Source: Luteibacter yeojuensis
GTDB lineage: Bacteria > Pseudomonadota > Gammaproteobacteria > Xanthomonadales > Rhodanobacteraceae
DNA length: 64,000 bases
NCBI RefSeq assembly: GCF_011742875.1
Contig: NZ_JAAQTL010000001.1
Coordinates: forward strand, 558,001-622,000
Reading direction: 5' to 3'
Below the pieces are notes generated by a model. It ran no database searches. It saw only the letters and a program-made list of their open reading frames with translations, and was not told where the DNA came from. Below, in pieces: positions 1-8,386 of this stretch. A program made the position numbers and the translations under genes. Positions within the stretch are counted from its first letter, which is position 1. Every line of letters starts with the position of its first letter.

Positions 1-420
1 GCGCTGTTCGTCGGAAAGCGATTCGATCGCCCGCTGCATGCGCCGGCGCAGTTCGAAATCCGACAGCGCATGCTCGGGCTGCTCCCGCTCGGGCGCCGCC
101 TGCGCAGCGAACACGGCCTCGGTTTCCGCCGCGCCGGCCTGCGGCCGCTGCCGGCGGAAGGTGTCCACGGCGAGGTTGTGCGCAATCTGCAGCAGCCAGG
201 TGCCGAACTTCGCGTCGGGCCGGTAGCGCTGCCGGGCGGCGATCACGCGGCTCCAGGTCTCCTGGAACAGTTCGTCCGCGATCGCCCGGTCCTTCACCGT
301 CTTCAGCAGGAACCGGTAGAGAGGGCCCTTGTGCCGCGCATAAAGCTCGCCGAAGGCGGCCGCATCCCCGCCCGCCCAGGCGAGCATCAAACCGCCGTCG
401 TCGGCCAGGGGTGCGTCCAT
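1..420 (-). CDS. ECF-family RNA polymerase sigma factor (3' part beyond window edge)
   Basis: The first 140 residues of a sigma-70 family factor are present; the frame is open through base 1, so the C-terminal region 4 lies outside the window. Residues about 22-90 look like region 2, with the ELYARHKGPLYRFL helix, the DELFQETW core-binding stretch and the promoter-melting segment ending in NLAVDTFRRQR. The linker after residue 95 is Ala/Glu/Gln rich. The gene starts 11 bp after the stop of the von Willebrand protein gene on the same strand, so the two probably share a transcript. No anti-sigma gene is visible. The family assignment is firm; the regulon is unknown. Confidence 0.9.
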   Translation of the reverse strand, partial: MDAPLADDGGLMLAWAGGDAAAFGELYARHKGPLYRFLLKTVKDRAIADELFQETWSRVIAARQRYRPDAKFGTWLLQIAHNLAVDTFRRQRPQAGAAETEAVFAAQAAPEREQPEHALSDFELRRRMQRAIESLSDEQR

Positions 421-431
421 GGCGGGGGAGG

Positions 432-2177
432 TTACGGCATCGCGGCCTTTGGCGTCTGCATGGCATCGGCGATATCCGCCAGCCTGGCCATGCCCGCACG
501 GTATCCGCCTTCGTCTGCGCCGAGCGCGCCGCGCGCGAGCGTCGCCACCTTGTCGTAACCGAACCCGTCCGCGTATTTGCCGCCGCGCAGGTTCTCGGCG
601 AACGCGGCGACGGCGGCCGCGAAGCGGAGGCGCTCGCTGGCGCCTGGCGCCACGTCCGCGGGGATCGGCTGTTCGATCAGCTGGCTCTTGCCGTCGCCGG
701 GTGCCTTGTAGCGAAGCCGCAGGAAGGCAAGCTCACCCGATCCGCGGCTTTCCGTCGCCGCGCCGTAGCGCAGGGGGGCGATGCGCGCGCCTTTCGCTCC
801 TTTCAAGGTGATCTCGTACAGCGCGGTGACGTTCGCGCCCGCGCCGATGTCGCCCGCGTCCACGGCGTCGTTGTTGAAATCCTCGCGTGCGAGTACGCGC
901 TTCTCGTAGCCGACGAGGCGGTACTCCGCGACCACGGCGGGATTGAATTCGACCTGGACCTTCACGTCCTTCGCGATCGTCAGGAGGGTCGCGGACATCT
1001 CGTCCACCAGCACGCGACGCCCCTCGGCGAGGCTGTCGATGTAATGGTGGCTGCCGTTGCCGGCATCGGCGAGTTCCACGGCCATGTCGTCGTTGTAGTT
1101 GCCCTCGCCGAAGCCGAGGGTCGTCAGCGCGATACCGCTCTTGCGCTTCTCGGCAATGCGGTCGGAAAGCGCCTTGACGCCCACGGTGCCGACGTTGAAG
1201 TCCCCGTCGGTGGCGAGGATCACGCGGTTCACCCCGCCCTTGATGAATCCCTTCGCGGCCTGCGCATAGGCGAGGTCGATGCCCGCCGCGCCGTTGGTGG
1301 AACCGCCGGCGCCGAGTGCGTCGATGGCGGCGACGATCCTGGCGTGCTGGTCGCCGGGGGTGGAGGGCAGCGCCACGCAGGTGGCTCCCGCGTAGGTCAC
1401 CAGCGAGATCCGGTCCCGCGCACGCAGTTTCGGGACGATCTGCCTCAGCGAGGCCTTCAGCAGCGGCAGCTTGTCCGGCGCGTCCATCGAACCGGAGACA
1501 TCCACGAGGAAGACGAGGTTCGCTGCCGGGATTTCCGCGGCGGGGACTTCGTAGCCCTGCACGCCCACGAGCAACAACCGGCGATCCGCGTTCCACGGTG
1601 CCGGCGCCAGTTCCGTGGTCACGCTGAAGGGCCGGGCCTTCGTCGTCGGCGGTGCATAGCCGTAGTCGAAGTAGTTGATGAATTCCTCGGTGCGCACGGC
1701 GTCCGCCGGCGGCAACCGGCCTTCGTCGAGCATGCGGCGCACGTTCGTGTACGAACCGGTGTCGACGTCCAGGCCGAAGGTGGAGACGGGATCGGTCGCG
1801 GCGAGGTGCACCGGATTCGCGTCGCGATGCGCGTAATTCTCGCGCTCGGGCATGTCCCGCGGCAACGGAGCAAAACGGCCCGCGGGAGCGGCGGCCAGCT
1901 TGGCCTCGGCCATGGCCTGGGGCGCGACCCCGGGCGACAGGAGCGGCGCCGGACTGGGGGACGCCACGGGCATCGGCGGCGGTGCCGGGACGGACGATGT
2001 GGCCCGGCCGGCCAGGCGGCGATAGAGGGCGCCGCCGCCGGGCATGCAGTCCGCGGTGGTTTCCGGAAGGGACCGTGCCTGCGGCGACCGGGCGGCGGGG
2101 CCGTCGGAAGCGAGCACGCCGGCACCGGCGACCAGGCCGGCGAAGAGCAGGGGCAGGGTGACACGGAGCGTGTTCAT
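432..2177 (-). CDS. Secreted von Willebrand factor type A domain protein
   Basis: The protein has 581 residues. Residues 1-24 form a signal peptide (hydrophobic stretch ending VLAS) and residues 60-100 are a Pro/Ala-rich linker. Residues about 118-210 match the N-terminal extension typical of bacterial YfbK-type vWA proteins. A vWA domain follows, with MIDAS motif DVSGS at 226-230. The C-terminal 180 residues resemble the DUF3520 module. The open frame continues upstream, but the ATG at 2177 was chosen because the signal peptide follows it. It is probably exported and metal-dependent in ligand binding. The downstream ECF sigma gene suggests an envelope-related unit; the ligand is not known. 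Confidence 0.85.
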   Translation of the reverse strand: MNTLRVTLPLLFAGLVAGAGVLASDGPAARSPQARSLPETTADCMPGGGALYRRLAGRATSSVPAPPPMPVASPSPAPLLSPGVAPQAMAEAKLAAAPAGRFAPLPRDMPERENYAHRDANPVHLAATDPVSTFGLDVDTGSYTNVRRMLDEGRLPPADAVRTEEFINYFDYGYAPPTTKARPFSVTTELAPAPWNADRRLLLVGVQGYEVPAAEIPAANLVFLVDVSGSMDAPDKLPLLKASLRQIVPKLRARDRISLVTYAGATCVALPSTPGDQHARIVAAIDALGAGGSTNGAAGIDLAYAQAAKGFIKGGVNRVILATDGDFNVGTVGVKALSDRIAEKRKSGIALTTLGFGEGNYNDDMAVELADAGNGSHHYIDSLAEGRRVLVDEMSATLLTIAKDVKVQVEFNPAVVAEYRLVGYEKRVLAREDFNNDAVDAGDIGAGANVTALYEITLKGAKGARIAPLRYGAATESRGSGELAFLRLRYKAPGDGKSQLIEQPIPADVAPGASERLRFAAAVAAFAENLRGGKYADGFGYDKVATLARGALGADEGGYRAGMARLADIADAMQTPKAAMP

Positions 2178-2233
2178 CGTGCATGACCTCGTTGGGGGAC
2201 ATGACGTGAAACGCAGGAACGGGTGAAACGGGG

Positions 2234-3745
2234 TTAACCGAGGTAGCGCGATCCGTCGAGGCGCACGGCGTTGTTGCGGGCGTCGTCCTGGCTGCCGACG
2301 CGGTTGCGGCCCGACTGCTTGGCACGATACAGCGCACGGTCGGCCGCGTTGAGGAGGTCGAGCGGCCCGCTTTCGGTCGTGGCATGCGCCGCGGCGACGC
2401 CAATGCTGATGGTCACGATGCCGAAGGGACTCAACGGATGGGCGATGGCCAACGCTTCGACCTGCTTCCGCAGGGCGTCCGCGAGCGCGACGGCCGCGGG
2501 CAACGGGGTGCCCGGCGCCACCACGGCAAATTCCTCGCCGCCGAACCGGGCGATGAAGTCGCCGGCGCGCAGGCCGTGACCGACGAGCGCGGCGGCAAGC
2601 GAGCGCAGGCAGTCGTCGCCGGCGAGGTGGCCGTAACGGTCGTTGAATTCCTTGAAATGGTCGACGTCGATCATCAGCAGCGCGATGGGCTCCTGCTGTC
2701 CCGGCCGGTGCCACTCGCGCAGCAGGCGTTCGTCGAGCGCCCGGCGGTTGGCCAGTCCGGTGAGGCTGTCGACGAACACCAGGCCCTGCAGCTCGTCGCG
2801 GCTGCGGGCGAGCCGGAACTCCTCTTCCACCAGGTCCACCTGGGCCAGGGTGCCGCGGAGGCCGATGCCGACGACGGCCGCGATGGCGCCGCCAATGCCC
2901 AGGACGGGATAGCCGGGGATCACCATCAGCCCGAAGCCGAGCACGCTCATCGCGAGGAAGGTGGGGCTTGCGCTCTGCACGAAGCGCACGAGGTAGACCG
3001 GCGGATGCCAGTGGCGTCGCGGCAGGTGCGTCACGGCGGCGACGAACAGCACGAGGAAGGGCAGGTCGAGCAGTGTGTCCCAGGGCGAGGTGCCGAATTC
3101 GGGATGCCCTCCGAGGGCCACGTAGTGGTTGTAGAAGTAGCCGGACAGGGCATAGGTGACAAAGAACGCCGTGACGCCGCGGAAGAAGAAGTGGTCGTCC
3201 GCGCGATCGGTCGCGACGTAGCGGAGCAGGGCGGCAATGGCCAGGCAGGCGTTCTCGAAGTCGAGCATGTACGCGACGTCCACCGCCGCCTGGGTGCCGA
3301 TGGCGCCCTCGACCGAGACGATGGAGAAGGTGCGTATGTAGAAAAGCACGCCCAGCAGCGTGGCCAGCACCAGGTCGATGGCCATCGCCCACTTCTTGCG
3401 TGCCGCCACCGGTGCGGACGAGACGGCCACGAGCACCGGCAGCACGTACAGGATGTAGAAGAACATGCTGTCGCCGGGCGCGGGATTGGAGTTCTCCAGG
3501 ACGTAGTTTTGCCGCGCCGAAAGCGACATGCCCACCGTCCAGAGGGCAAGGCTGGCGAGTAGCAGCCACCAGCGCCGGTCGCCCGGCATGCCCGACCGTC
3601 GCCACGCGACCACGACGCTGACCATGGCCAGGGCCGCGACGGAGAAAAAGAAGGTATAGGAGAGGGTCATGCCGAATACGGGCAATACCGTCAGCCCGAC
3701 CGCATGGATGGCGACGATGGCCGCCGCGACGACAAGCGCTTTCAT
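2234..3745 (-). CDS. Membrane-bound GGDEF diguanylate cyclase
   Basis: The protein has 503 residues. The first 320 contain about eight hydrophobic segments of a membrane sensor that I cannot assign to a named family. A GGDEF domain occupies about 335-490, with active site GGEEF at 402-406. An RxxD inhibitory site (R393-D396) lies exactly five residues upstream, so product-inhibited synthesis of cyclic di-GMP is expected. The start at 3745 is supported by a GGGAGG ribosome site; the longer frame to 3877 lacks one. The proximity to the pga operon is suggestive, because PNAG synthesis is activated by c-di-GMP in other bacteria, but the genes are about 3 kb apart. Confidence 0.92.
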   Translation of the reverse strand: MKALVVAAAIVAIHAVGLTVLPVFGMTLSYTFFFSVAALAMVSVVVAWRRSGMPGDRRWWLLLASLALWTVGMSLSARQNYVLENSNPAPGDSMFFYILYVLPVLVAVSSAPVAARKKWAMAIDLVLATLLGVLFYIRTFSIVSVEGAIGTQAAVDVAYMLDFENACLAIAALLRYVATDRADDHFFFRGVTAFFVTYALSGYFYNHYVALGGHPEFGTSPWDTLLDLPFLVLFVAAVTHLPRRHWHPPVYLVRFVQSASPTFLAMSVLGFGLMVIPGYPVLGIGGAIAAVVGIGLRGTLAQVDLVEEEFRLARSRDELQGLVFVDSLTGLANRRALDERLLREWHRPGQQEPIALLMIDVDHFKEFNDRYGHLAGDDCLRSLAAALVGHGLRAGDFIARFGGEEFAVVAPGTPLPAAVALADALRKQVEALAIAHPLSPFGIVTISIGVAAAHATTESGPLDLLNAADRALYRAKQSGRNRVGSQDDARNNAVRLDGSRYLG

Positions 3746-3986
3746 GGCGAGCCTCCCGCCATCTGCAACACGATAGTCATATCGGCCGGATGGAGCGGAT
3801 ATTGAGGGTCCCTGGCGCCCATGGCGCCATGGTGGAGCGGGACGGCATGGCCTGTCAAAAGTGCGTGGGCGGTCCAAGACCGTTACCTTTGCGGCCTGGT
3901 AATGTCACCTGTTCCCGTTTGTCGGCTTGGATTCGCCGCCTTCGGGTCGCAGGATGTCCGAACTAGCCGTCACGAAGGAGCCCGCC
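3746..3986. promoter_or_regulatory. Divergent intergenic region (GGDEF gene / DUF427 gene)
   Basis: This 241-bp gap separates two divergently transcribed genes and should hold both promoters. I see an imperfect GGCGCCATGGCGCCATGG repeat at about 3817-3834 but no convincing -35/-10 pair. No small gene is supported. Confidence 0.4.
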
Positions 3987-4364
3987 ATGTCCTCACGTCC
4001 CGTCAGGATCCCCGGCCCCGATCACCCGATCTCGGTGAAGCCCTCCGGGGGCCGGGTGGTCGTCCGCTTCGGCGACCGCGTCGTCGCCGATACCCGTAAC
4101 GCACTGGTCCTGCGCGAAGCCAGCTATCCGCCCGTGTTCTACATCCCCCGCGAGGATGCGGACATGGCCGCCCTGCGCCGGACCGAGCACCACACGTATT
4201 GTCCGTACAAGGGCGAGGCCTCGTATTTCAGCCTGCCCGGCAACGAGGAACGATCGGTCAACGCCATCTGGTCCTACGAGGCGCCGCACGACGCGGTCAC
4301 CCCGATCCGCGACCACCTCGCCTTCTATCCGGACCGCGTGCAAATCGAGCACACGCCGGACTGA
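3987..4364 (+). CDS. DUF427 domain protein
   Basis: The protein has 125 residues and is a single DUF427 domain. Typical features are the PSGGRVVVRFGDRVVADT strand region, the YPPVFYIPREDAD segment, and the HTYCPYKGEASYFS and ENAIWSYEAP-like motifs. The ATG at 3987 is preceded by GAAGGAG; the longer frame from 3927 has no ribosome site. The function of DUF427 is not settled. It lies 23 bp upstream of the ergothioneine gene on the same strand, so co-transcription is likely. Confidence 0.85.
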   Translation: MSSRPVRIPGPDHPISVKPSGGRVVVRFGDRVVADTRNALVLREASYPPVFYIPREDADMAALRRTEHHTYCPYKGEASYFSLPGNEERSVNAIWSYEAPHDAVTPIRDHLAFYPDRVQIEHTPD

Positions 4365-4387
4365 CCGTTCCAGCCCAGGGAGTTTCC

Positions 4388-6556
4388 ATGCAAGCCCTTA
4401 TCGATACCTCCACGGCGCCCGGCGCCCCCGCCCGGGCCCGCGAAGGCCTGCTTTCGCTCGCCGACCGCTACGACGCCGTGCGGGCCCGTACCGAGGCGCT
4501 GGTGGAAGGACTGGGTCCGGAAGACATGGTCGTCCAGTCGATGCCCGACGCCAGCCCGGCGAAGTGGCACCTGGCCCATACCACCTGGTTCTTCGAGACC
4601 TTCCTGCTCGGGCCGAACCTGCCGGGTTACCAGGTCTTCGACGCCGATTTCGGCTATCTGTTCAACTCGTACTACGAGGCCGTCGGGCCGCGCCATCCGC
4701 GACCCCTGCGCGGCCTGCTCACGCGACCGGCCAGCCAGCGCGTGCTGGCCTATCGTCGCCACGTGGACCGGCACATGCGCGCGTTCCTGGCCGGCGAGCT
4801 GTCGCCGGAGCTGGAAGCGCTGGTCCGCCTCGGGTTCGCGCACGAGGAGCAGCACCAGGAACTGCTGGTGATGGACATGCAGCACCTGTTCGCGCAGTCG
4901 CCGCTGAAGCCGGCATTCGACCCCGCCTGGAGCGCACCGGCCGCCGGAACCGCGGGGCGCTTCCGGCCGGTGGGCGGTGGCCCGGTGCGCATCGGCATGA
5001 CCGGCGAGGTTTTCGCCTTCGATAACGAGGGACCCGCGCACACCGTATGGCTCGAGCCGTTCGAGATCGCCGACCGGCTCGTCACCAATGGCCAGTGGCT
5101 GGCCTTCATGGCGCTCGGCGGTTACCGCCGGGCGGACCTGTGGCTTTCCGACGGCTGGGCGCAGTGCCAGGCCGACGGCTGGGAGGCACCGCTGTACTGG
5201 CAGCACGACGGCGAGGCCTGGTCGCACATGACGCCCGGCGGCTGGCGTCCGGTGGACCCCGACGCCCCGGTCACCCACGTCAGCTACTACGAGGCCGACG
5301 CGTTCGCGCGCTGGGCCGGGGCGCGGCTGCCCACCGAGGCCGAATGGGAACATGCCGTGCGCTCGCGCGGCGACCTCGAGCAGGTGGACGACGTGGCCTG
5401 GCAATGGACGTCCAGCGCGTATGCGCCGTATCCGGGATTCCGCGCGGCGGACGATGCCGTGGGCGAATACAACGGCAAGTTCATGAGTGGCCAGATGGTG
5501 TTGCGCGGCGGCGCCAGCGTCACCCCGCCCGGACATGCGCGCGTGTCGTACCGCAACTTCTACCGGCACGCGCAGCGCTGGATGTTCAGCGGCGTGCGTC
5601 TCGCGCGCGACCCGGGCTCGTCGCCCGATCGCGAGCGCCTGACGTTCCTGCGCGACACGCTCGCCGGCCTGACGGCGACACCGAAGGCGTTCTCGCCGAA
5701 GTATTTCTACGACGGCGCCGGGTCGGCGCTGTTCGAGGCCATCTGCGTCACCCCGGAGTATTACCCGACGCGAACGGAAACCGCCTTGCTCCGCGAGATC
5801 GCCCCCGCACTGGCGGAGGCCATTCCCAAGGGTGCCGTGCTGCTCGAACTGGGCAGCGGCGCGAGCGACAAGACGCGGATGCTGCTCGATGCCGCGCCCT
5901 GGATCTCGGCCTATGTGCCTGTCGACATCAGCGCCGACGCGCTGGAAGGGGCGGTAGCGCGCCTTCGCGAAGCGTATCCCGTGCTGGCCGTTCATCCGGT
6001 GGTGGCCGACTTCACCCATGCGATCGACGTGCCGAAGGCCCTGGCGGGACGGCCCGTGGTGGCGTTCTTTCCCGGCTCCACGATCGGCAACTTCACGCCG
6101 GACGAAGCCGTGGCGCTGCTGCGCTCGGTGCGCGGGCGGCTGGGGCCGGATGCCCGATTCATCGTCGGCGCGGACCAGGTGAAGGATCTCGAGGTGCTGC
6201 TGGCTGCCTATGACGACGCCGAAGGCGTGACGGCGGCCTTCAATCGCAACGTGCTCGTACGGATCAACCGCGAACTCGGCGGCGACTTCGCGCCCGAGGC
6301 GTTCGAGCACCGGGCTGTGTGGAATCCGGCGTTCGAACGCATCGAGATGCACCTCGTCAGCCGCGAGGCACAGCGCGTGACGGTGGCAGGGCAGGCCTTC
6401 GCATTCGAGGCGGGCGAGTCGATCCATACGGAGAACTCGCACAAGTTCACCCCGGCTTCGTTCGGCCGCTTGGCGGAAGCCGGCGGATGGCGGATCGAGA
6501 AGGAGTGGATCTCCCCCGATCCGGCCTTCGGTGTTTTCGTCTTGCGAGCCATCTGA
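4388..6556 (+). CDS. egtB-egtD: Ergothioneine biosynthesis fusion: EgtB sulfoxide synthase + EgtD histidine trimethyltransferase
   Basis: A single uninterrupted frame of 722 residues. Residues 1-170 are a DinB_2 domain with iron ligands in WHLAH (H61/H64) and HEEQHQE (H152, H156). Residues about 190-408 are the FGE-sulfatase fold ending in the conserved FSGVRLARD. Residues about 415-722 are a complete EgtD-type SAM methyltransferase, with the SAM-binding LLELGSGASDKT at 485-496 and FFPGSTIGNF at 560-569. Both halves have the usual length of the separate enzymes, so nothing is missing. Known reactions: EgtD trimethylates histidine to hercynine, and EgtB inserts the sulfur as a sulfoxide. The ATG at 4388 has AGGGAG upstream. 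The order is the reverse of fungal Egt1 (methyltransferase first). Confidence 0.92.
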   Translation: MQALIDTSTAPGAPARAREGLLSLADRYDAVRARTEALVEGLGPEDMVVQSMPDASPAKWHLAHTTWFFETFLLGPNLPGYQVFDADFGYLFNSYYEAVGPRHPRPLRGLLTRPASQRVLAYRRHVDRHMRAFLAGELSPELEALVRLGFAHEEQHQELLVMDMQHLFAQSPLKPAFDPAWSAPAAGTAGRFRPVGGGPVRIGMTGEVFAFDNEGPAHTVWLEPFEIADRLVTNGQWLAFMALGGYRRADLWLSDGWAQCQADGWEAPLYWQHDGEAWSHMTPGGWRPVDPDAPVTHVSYYEADAFARWAGARLPTEAEWEHAVRSRGDLEQVDDVAWQWTSSAYAPYPGFRAADDAVGEYNGKFMSGQMVLRGGASVTPPGHARVSYRNFYRHAQRWMFSGVRLARDPGSSPDRERLTFLRDTLAGLTATPKAFSPKYFYDGAGSALFEAICVTPEYYPTRTETALLREIAPALAEAIPKGAVLLELGSGASDKTRMLLDAAPWISAYVPVDISADALEGAVARLREAYPVLAVHPVVADFTHAIDVPKALAGRPVVAFFPGSTIGNFTPDEAVALLRSVRGRLGPDARFIVGADQVKDLEVLLAAYDDAEGVTAAFNRNVLVRINRELGGDFAPEAFEHRAVWNPAFERIEMHLVSREAQRVTVAGQAFAFEAGESIHTENSHKFTPASFGRLAEAGGWRIEKEWISPDPAFGVFVLRAI

Positions 6557-6587
6557 GTCCGTCCCCTCAGCGATGGCCACGTGCTTT

Positions 6588-6667
6588 TTGTAGGAGCCGC
6601 TACAGCGGCGAGGAAGCCTTGCGATTACGCGGCAAGATTGCTCTCGCCGCTATAGCGGCTCCTACAA
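6588..6667. repeat. REPIN: inverted pair of REP palindromes
   Basis: Two copies of TTGTAGGAGCCGCTAYAGCGGCGA lie head to head in 80 bp (the left copy at 6588-6611, the right copy inverted at about 6643-6667). They are separated by a short AT-poorer spacer. Each copy contains the internal palindrome GCCGCTAYAGCGGC. This layout is that of a REP doublet (REPIN) mobilised by RAYT transposases. It sits between the convergent egtBD and pgaD genes, a usual extragenic position, and may also act as a bidirectional transcription end. Confidence 0.8.
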
Positions 6668-6695
6668 GATGGCGAGCGAGCCAACCGGCCGCAGG

Positions 6696-7139
6696 TCAGC
6701 GTGCCTCGTGCACCGTCATGAAGCCGTCTTGGCTCACGCCGACCACGGTCCTCCGATGCCCTTGCATCTTCAACGCGTCGCCGGTGCTCGCGCCGATGGC
6801 GGCCGCCGTCTCCGCGACGCCCACCGGTTTGTTGCCGCGACGCTTCTGCTTACCCGCGAAGCGGGCATGGTTGTAGCCTGACCAGCTGCTGAAGACGGCC
6901 GCGCAAAGGACGGCAACGAGCAGGATGACATTGATGTCGCCGCCGTCGCCGATGGGATTGAGTACGTGCAGTTGCAACCACGCGTTGCGCAGCCCGAACG
7001 CCCAAGCGCCGAGCGTGAGCAGCGGCAGCCACAGGAAGGCCCAGAACAGCCAGGCGAACACCGTGACCGTGGCGAAGGCAGCCCTCTGCGCCGTCGACTG
7101 GCGCTCGGGGCGCTGGATGATGATGGTTTCGGCTTTCAT
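6696..7139 (-). CDS. pgaD: PgaD-like PNAG synthesis subunit
   Basis: The protein has 147 residues. Two strong membrane segments (about 25-47 and 70-88) are followed by a basic cytoplasmic tail. The N-terminus has the family-typical IIIQRPERQS. PgaD is the small partner of the glycosyltransferase PgaC in poly-beta-1,6-N-acetylglucosamine synthesis; in E. coli the pair binds c-di-GMP. The start at 7139 overlaps the pgaC stop by 4 bp (ATGA), so the genes are translationally coupled. It is the last gene of the operon and faces the REPIN. Confidence 0.85.
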   Translation of the reverse strand: MKAETIIIQRPERQSTAQRAAFATVTVFAWLFWAFLWLPLLTLGAWAFGLRNAWLQLHVLNPIGDGGDINVILLVAVLCAAVFSSWSGYNHARFAGKQKRRGNKPVGVAETAAAIGASTGDALKMQGHRRTVVGVSQDGFMTVHEAR

Positions 7140-8386
7140 CGAAGTCCCCGGTCCGGGCTGACCCAGATGGCACGCGTGCCGCGGCGTTTCATGATCGCCT
7201 TGGGCAGCGCGACCACGGAGGTCGCGGTGTTGAGCAGCCAGTACACCAGTGGGTACCAGATCATCCAGTAGTAGTTGCGGCCGATGCGCGTCTCGTAACG
7301 GCGGTCGACCAGCAGGCTGATGAGGAACTGCAACAGGCAGATGGCGCCGAGCACCACGCCGTGCCATTGCGGCAGCAGCGTGTCGACGTAGAGCGAGGGC
7401 GGCAGCGGCATGAAGCAACCGAGCACCCAGAGCAGGATGATGACGGACATGGTGTACGACCAGAGCAGGCTCATCACGTATTCGAAGGCCACGGGCCACA
7501 TGCGCCGCTGGCGCCACTTGAACAATCGCGTCGTGTAACGGAGCAGCACCTCGGACCCGCCCTGGGCCCAGCGCAGGCGCTGCTTCCACAGGCCGCGCAC
7601 CGTTTCGGGCATGAGGATCCAGCACAACGCGTTGGGTTCGTAGCGGATTTCCCAGTGGCGCATCTGCAGCCGCCAGCTCACGTCGATGTCCTCGGTGACC
7701 ATGTCGGTATTCCAGTAACCGACATCGTGCAGCGCGCTCTTGCGAAAGCAGGCGATGACGCCGGAGACCGTGAAGATGCGCCCGTACACGCGCTGGGCGC
7801 GCTTGATCAGGCCGATGATGGAGGAGAACTCGCCCACCTGGAGCTTGCCCAGGAGCGTGGAGCGGTTGCGGATGCGCGGGTTGCCCGTGACCGCGGCGAC
7901 GCGCGGGCTCTCGAGCATGTGCATCATCATCCAGTGCGTCGCGTAATCGTCGAGCAGGGCGTCGCCGTCCCCGCACACGAGGAAGTCTGCACGCGAGGCG
8001 AGCGCCGCGGCGCGCAGGCCCATGGCCTTGCCCTGGTTGCTCGACATGTGGATGACGCGAAGGGCCGGGTACTGGTCCATCAGCTGGTCGAGCTGCGCGC
8101 CGGTATCGTCCGTCGATCCGTCGTTGATCGCGATGATCTCGAAGTTCGGGTATTGCTGCGAGGCGAGGTGGGCGATCGTCTCGCGCACCTGCGCGCCCTC
8201 GTTGTGGCAGGGCACGACGAGGGTCACCATCGGATAGTCGGGCAACGGCCTCGGGCGCACGCGCGAGGGCTCCCTTCGCTCCCAGCGCAGGAAATAGATG
8301 ATGCCGCCGCTCATCCAGATGAGCGACATCACCAGGGGATAATAGAAGGCGAACTCGAGGAGGGCGTGGAGGATGCCGCCGTTCAT
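7136..8386 (-). CDS. pgaC: Poly-beta-1,6-N-acetyl-D-glucosamine synthase
   Basis: The protein has 416 residues and is a family 2 membrane glycosyltransferase. One N-terminal membrane segment precedes the catalytic domain. Motifs are NDGSTDDT, the DxD-like GDGDALL, TEDID and the processive-enzyme signature QRLRW. Three or four membrane segments follow at the C-terminus. It polymerises UDP-GlcNAc and exports the polymer across the inner membrane. The ATG at 8386 overlaps the pgaB stop by 4 bp. Confidence 0.95.
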   Translation of the reverse strand: MNGGILHALLEFAFYYPLVMSLIWMSGGIIYFLRWERREPSRVRPRPLPDYPMVTLVVPCHNEGAQVRETIAHLASQQYPNFEIIAINDGSTDDTGAQLDQLMDQYPALRVIHMSSNQGKAMGLRAAALASRADFLVCGDGDALLDDYATHWMMMHMLESPRVAAVTGNPRIRNRSTLLGKLQVGEFSSIIGLIKRAQRVYGRIFTVSGVIACFRKSALHDVGYWNTDMVTEDIDVSWRLQMRHWEIRYEPNALCWILMPETVRGLWKQRLRWAQGGSEVLLRYTTRLFKWRQRRMWPVAFEYVMSLLWSYTMSVIILLWVLGCFMPLPPSLYVDTLLPQWHGVVLGAICLLQFLISLLVDRRYETRIGRNYYWMIWYPLVYWLLNTATSVVALPKAIMKRRGTRAIWVSPDRGLR

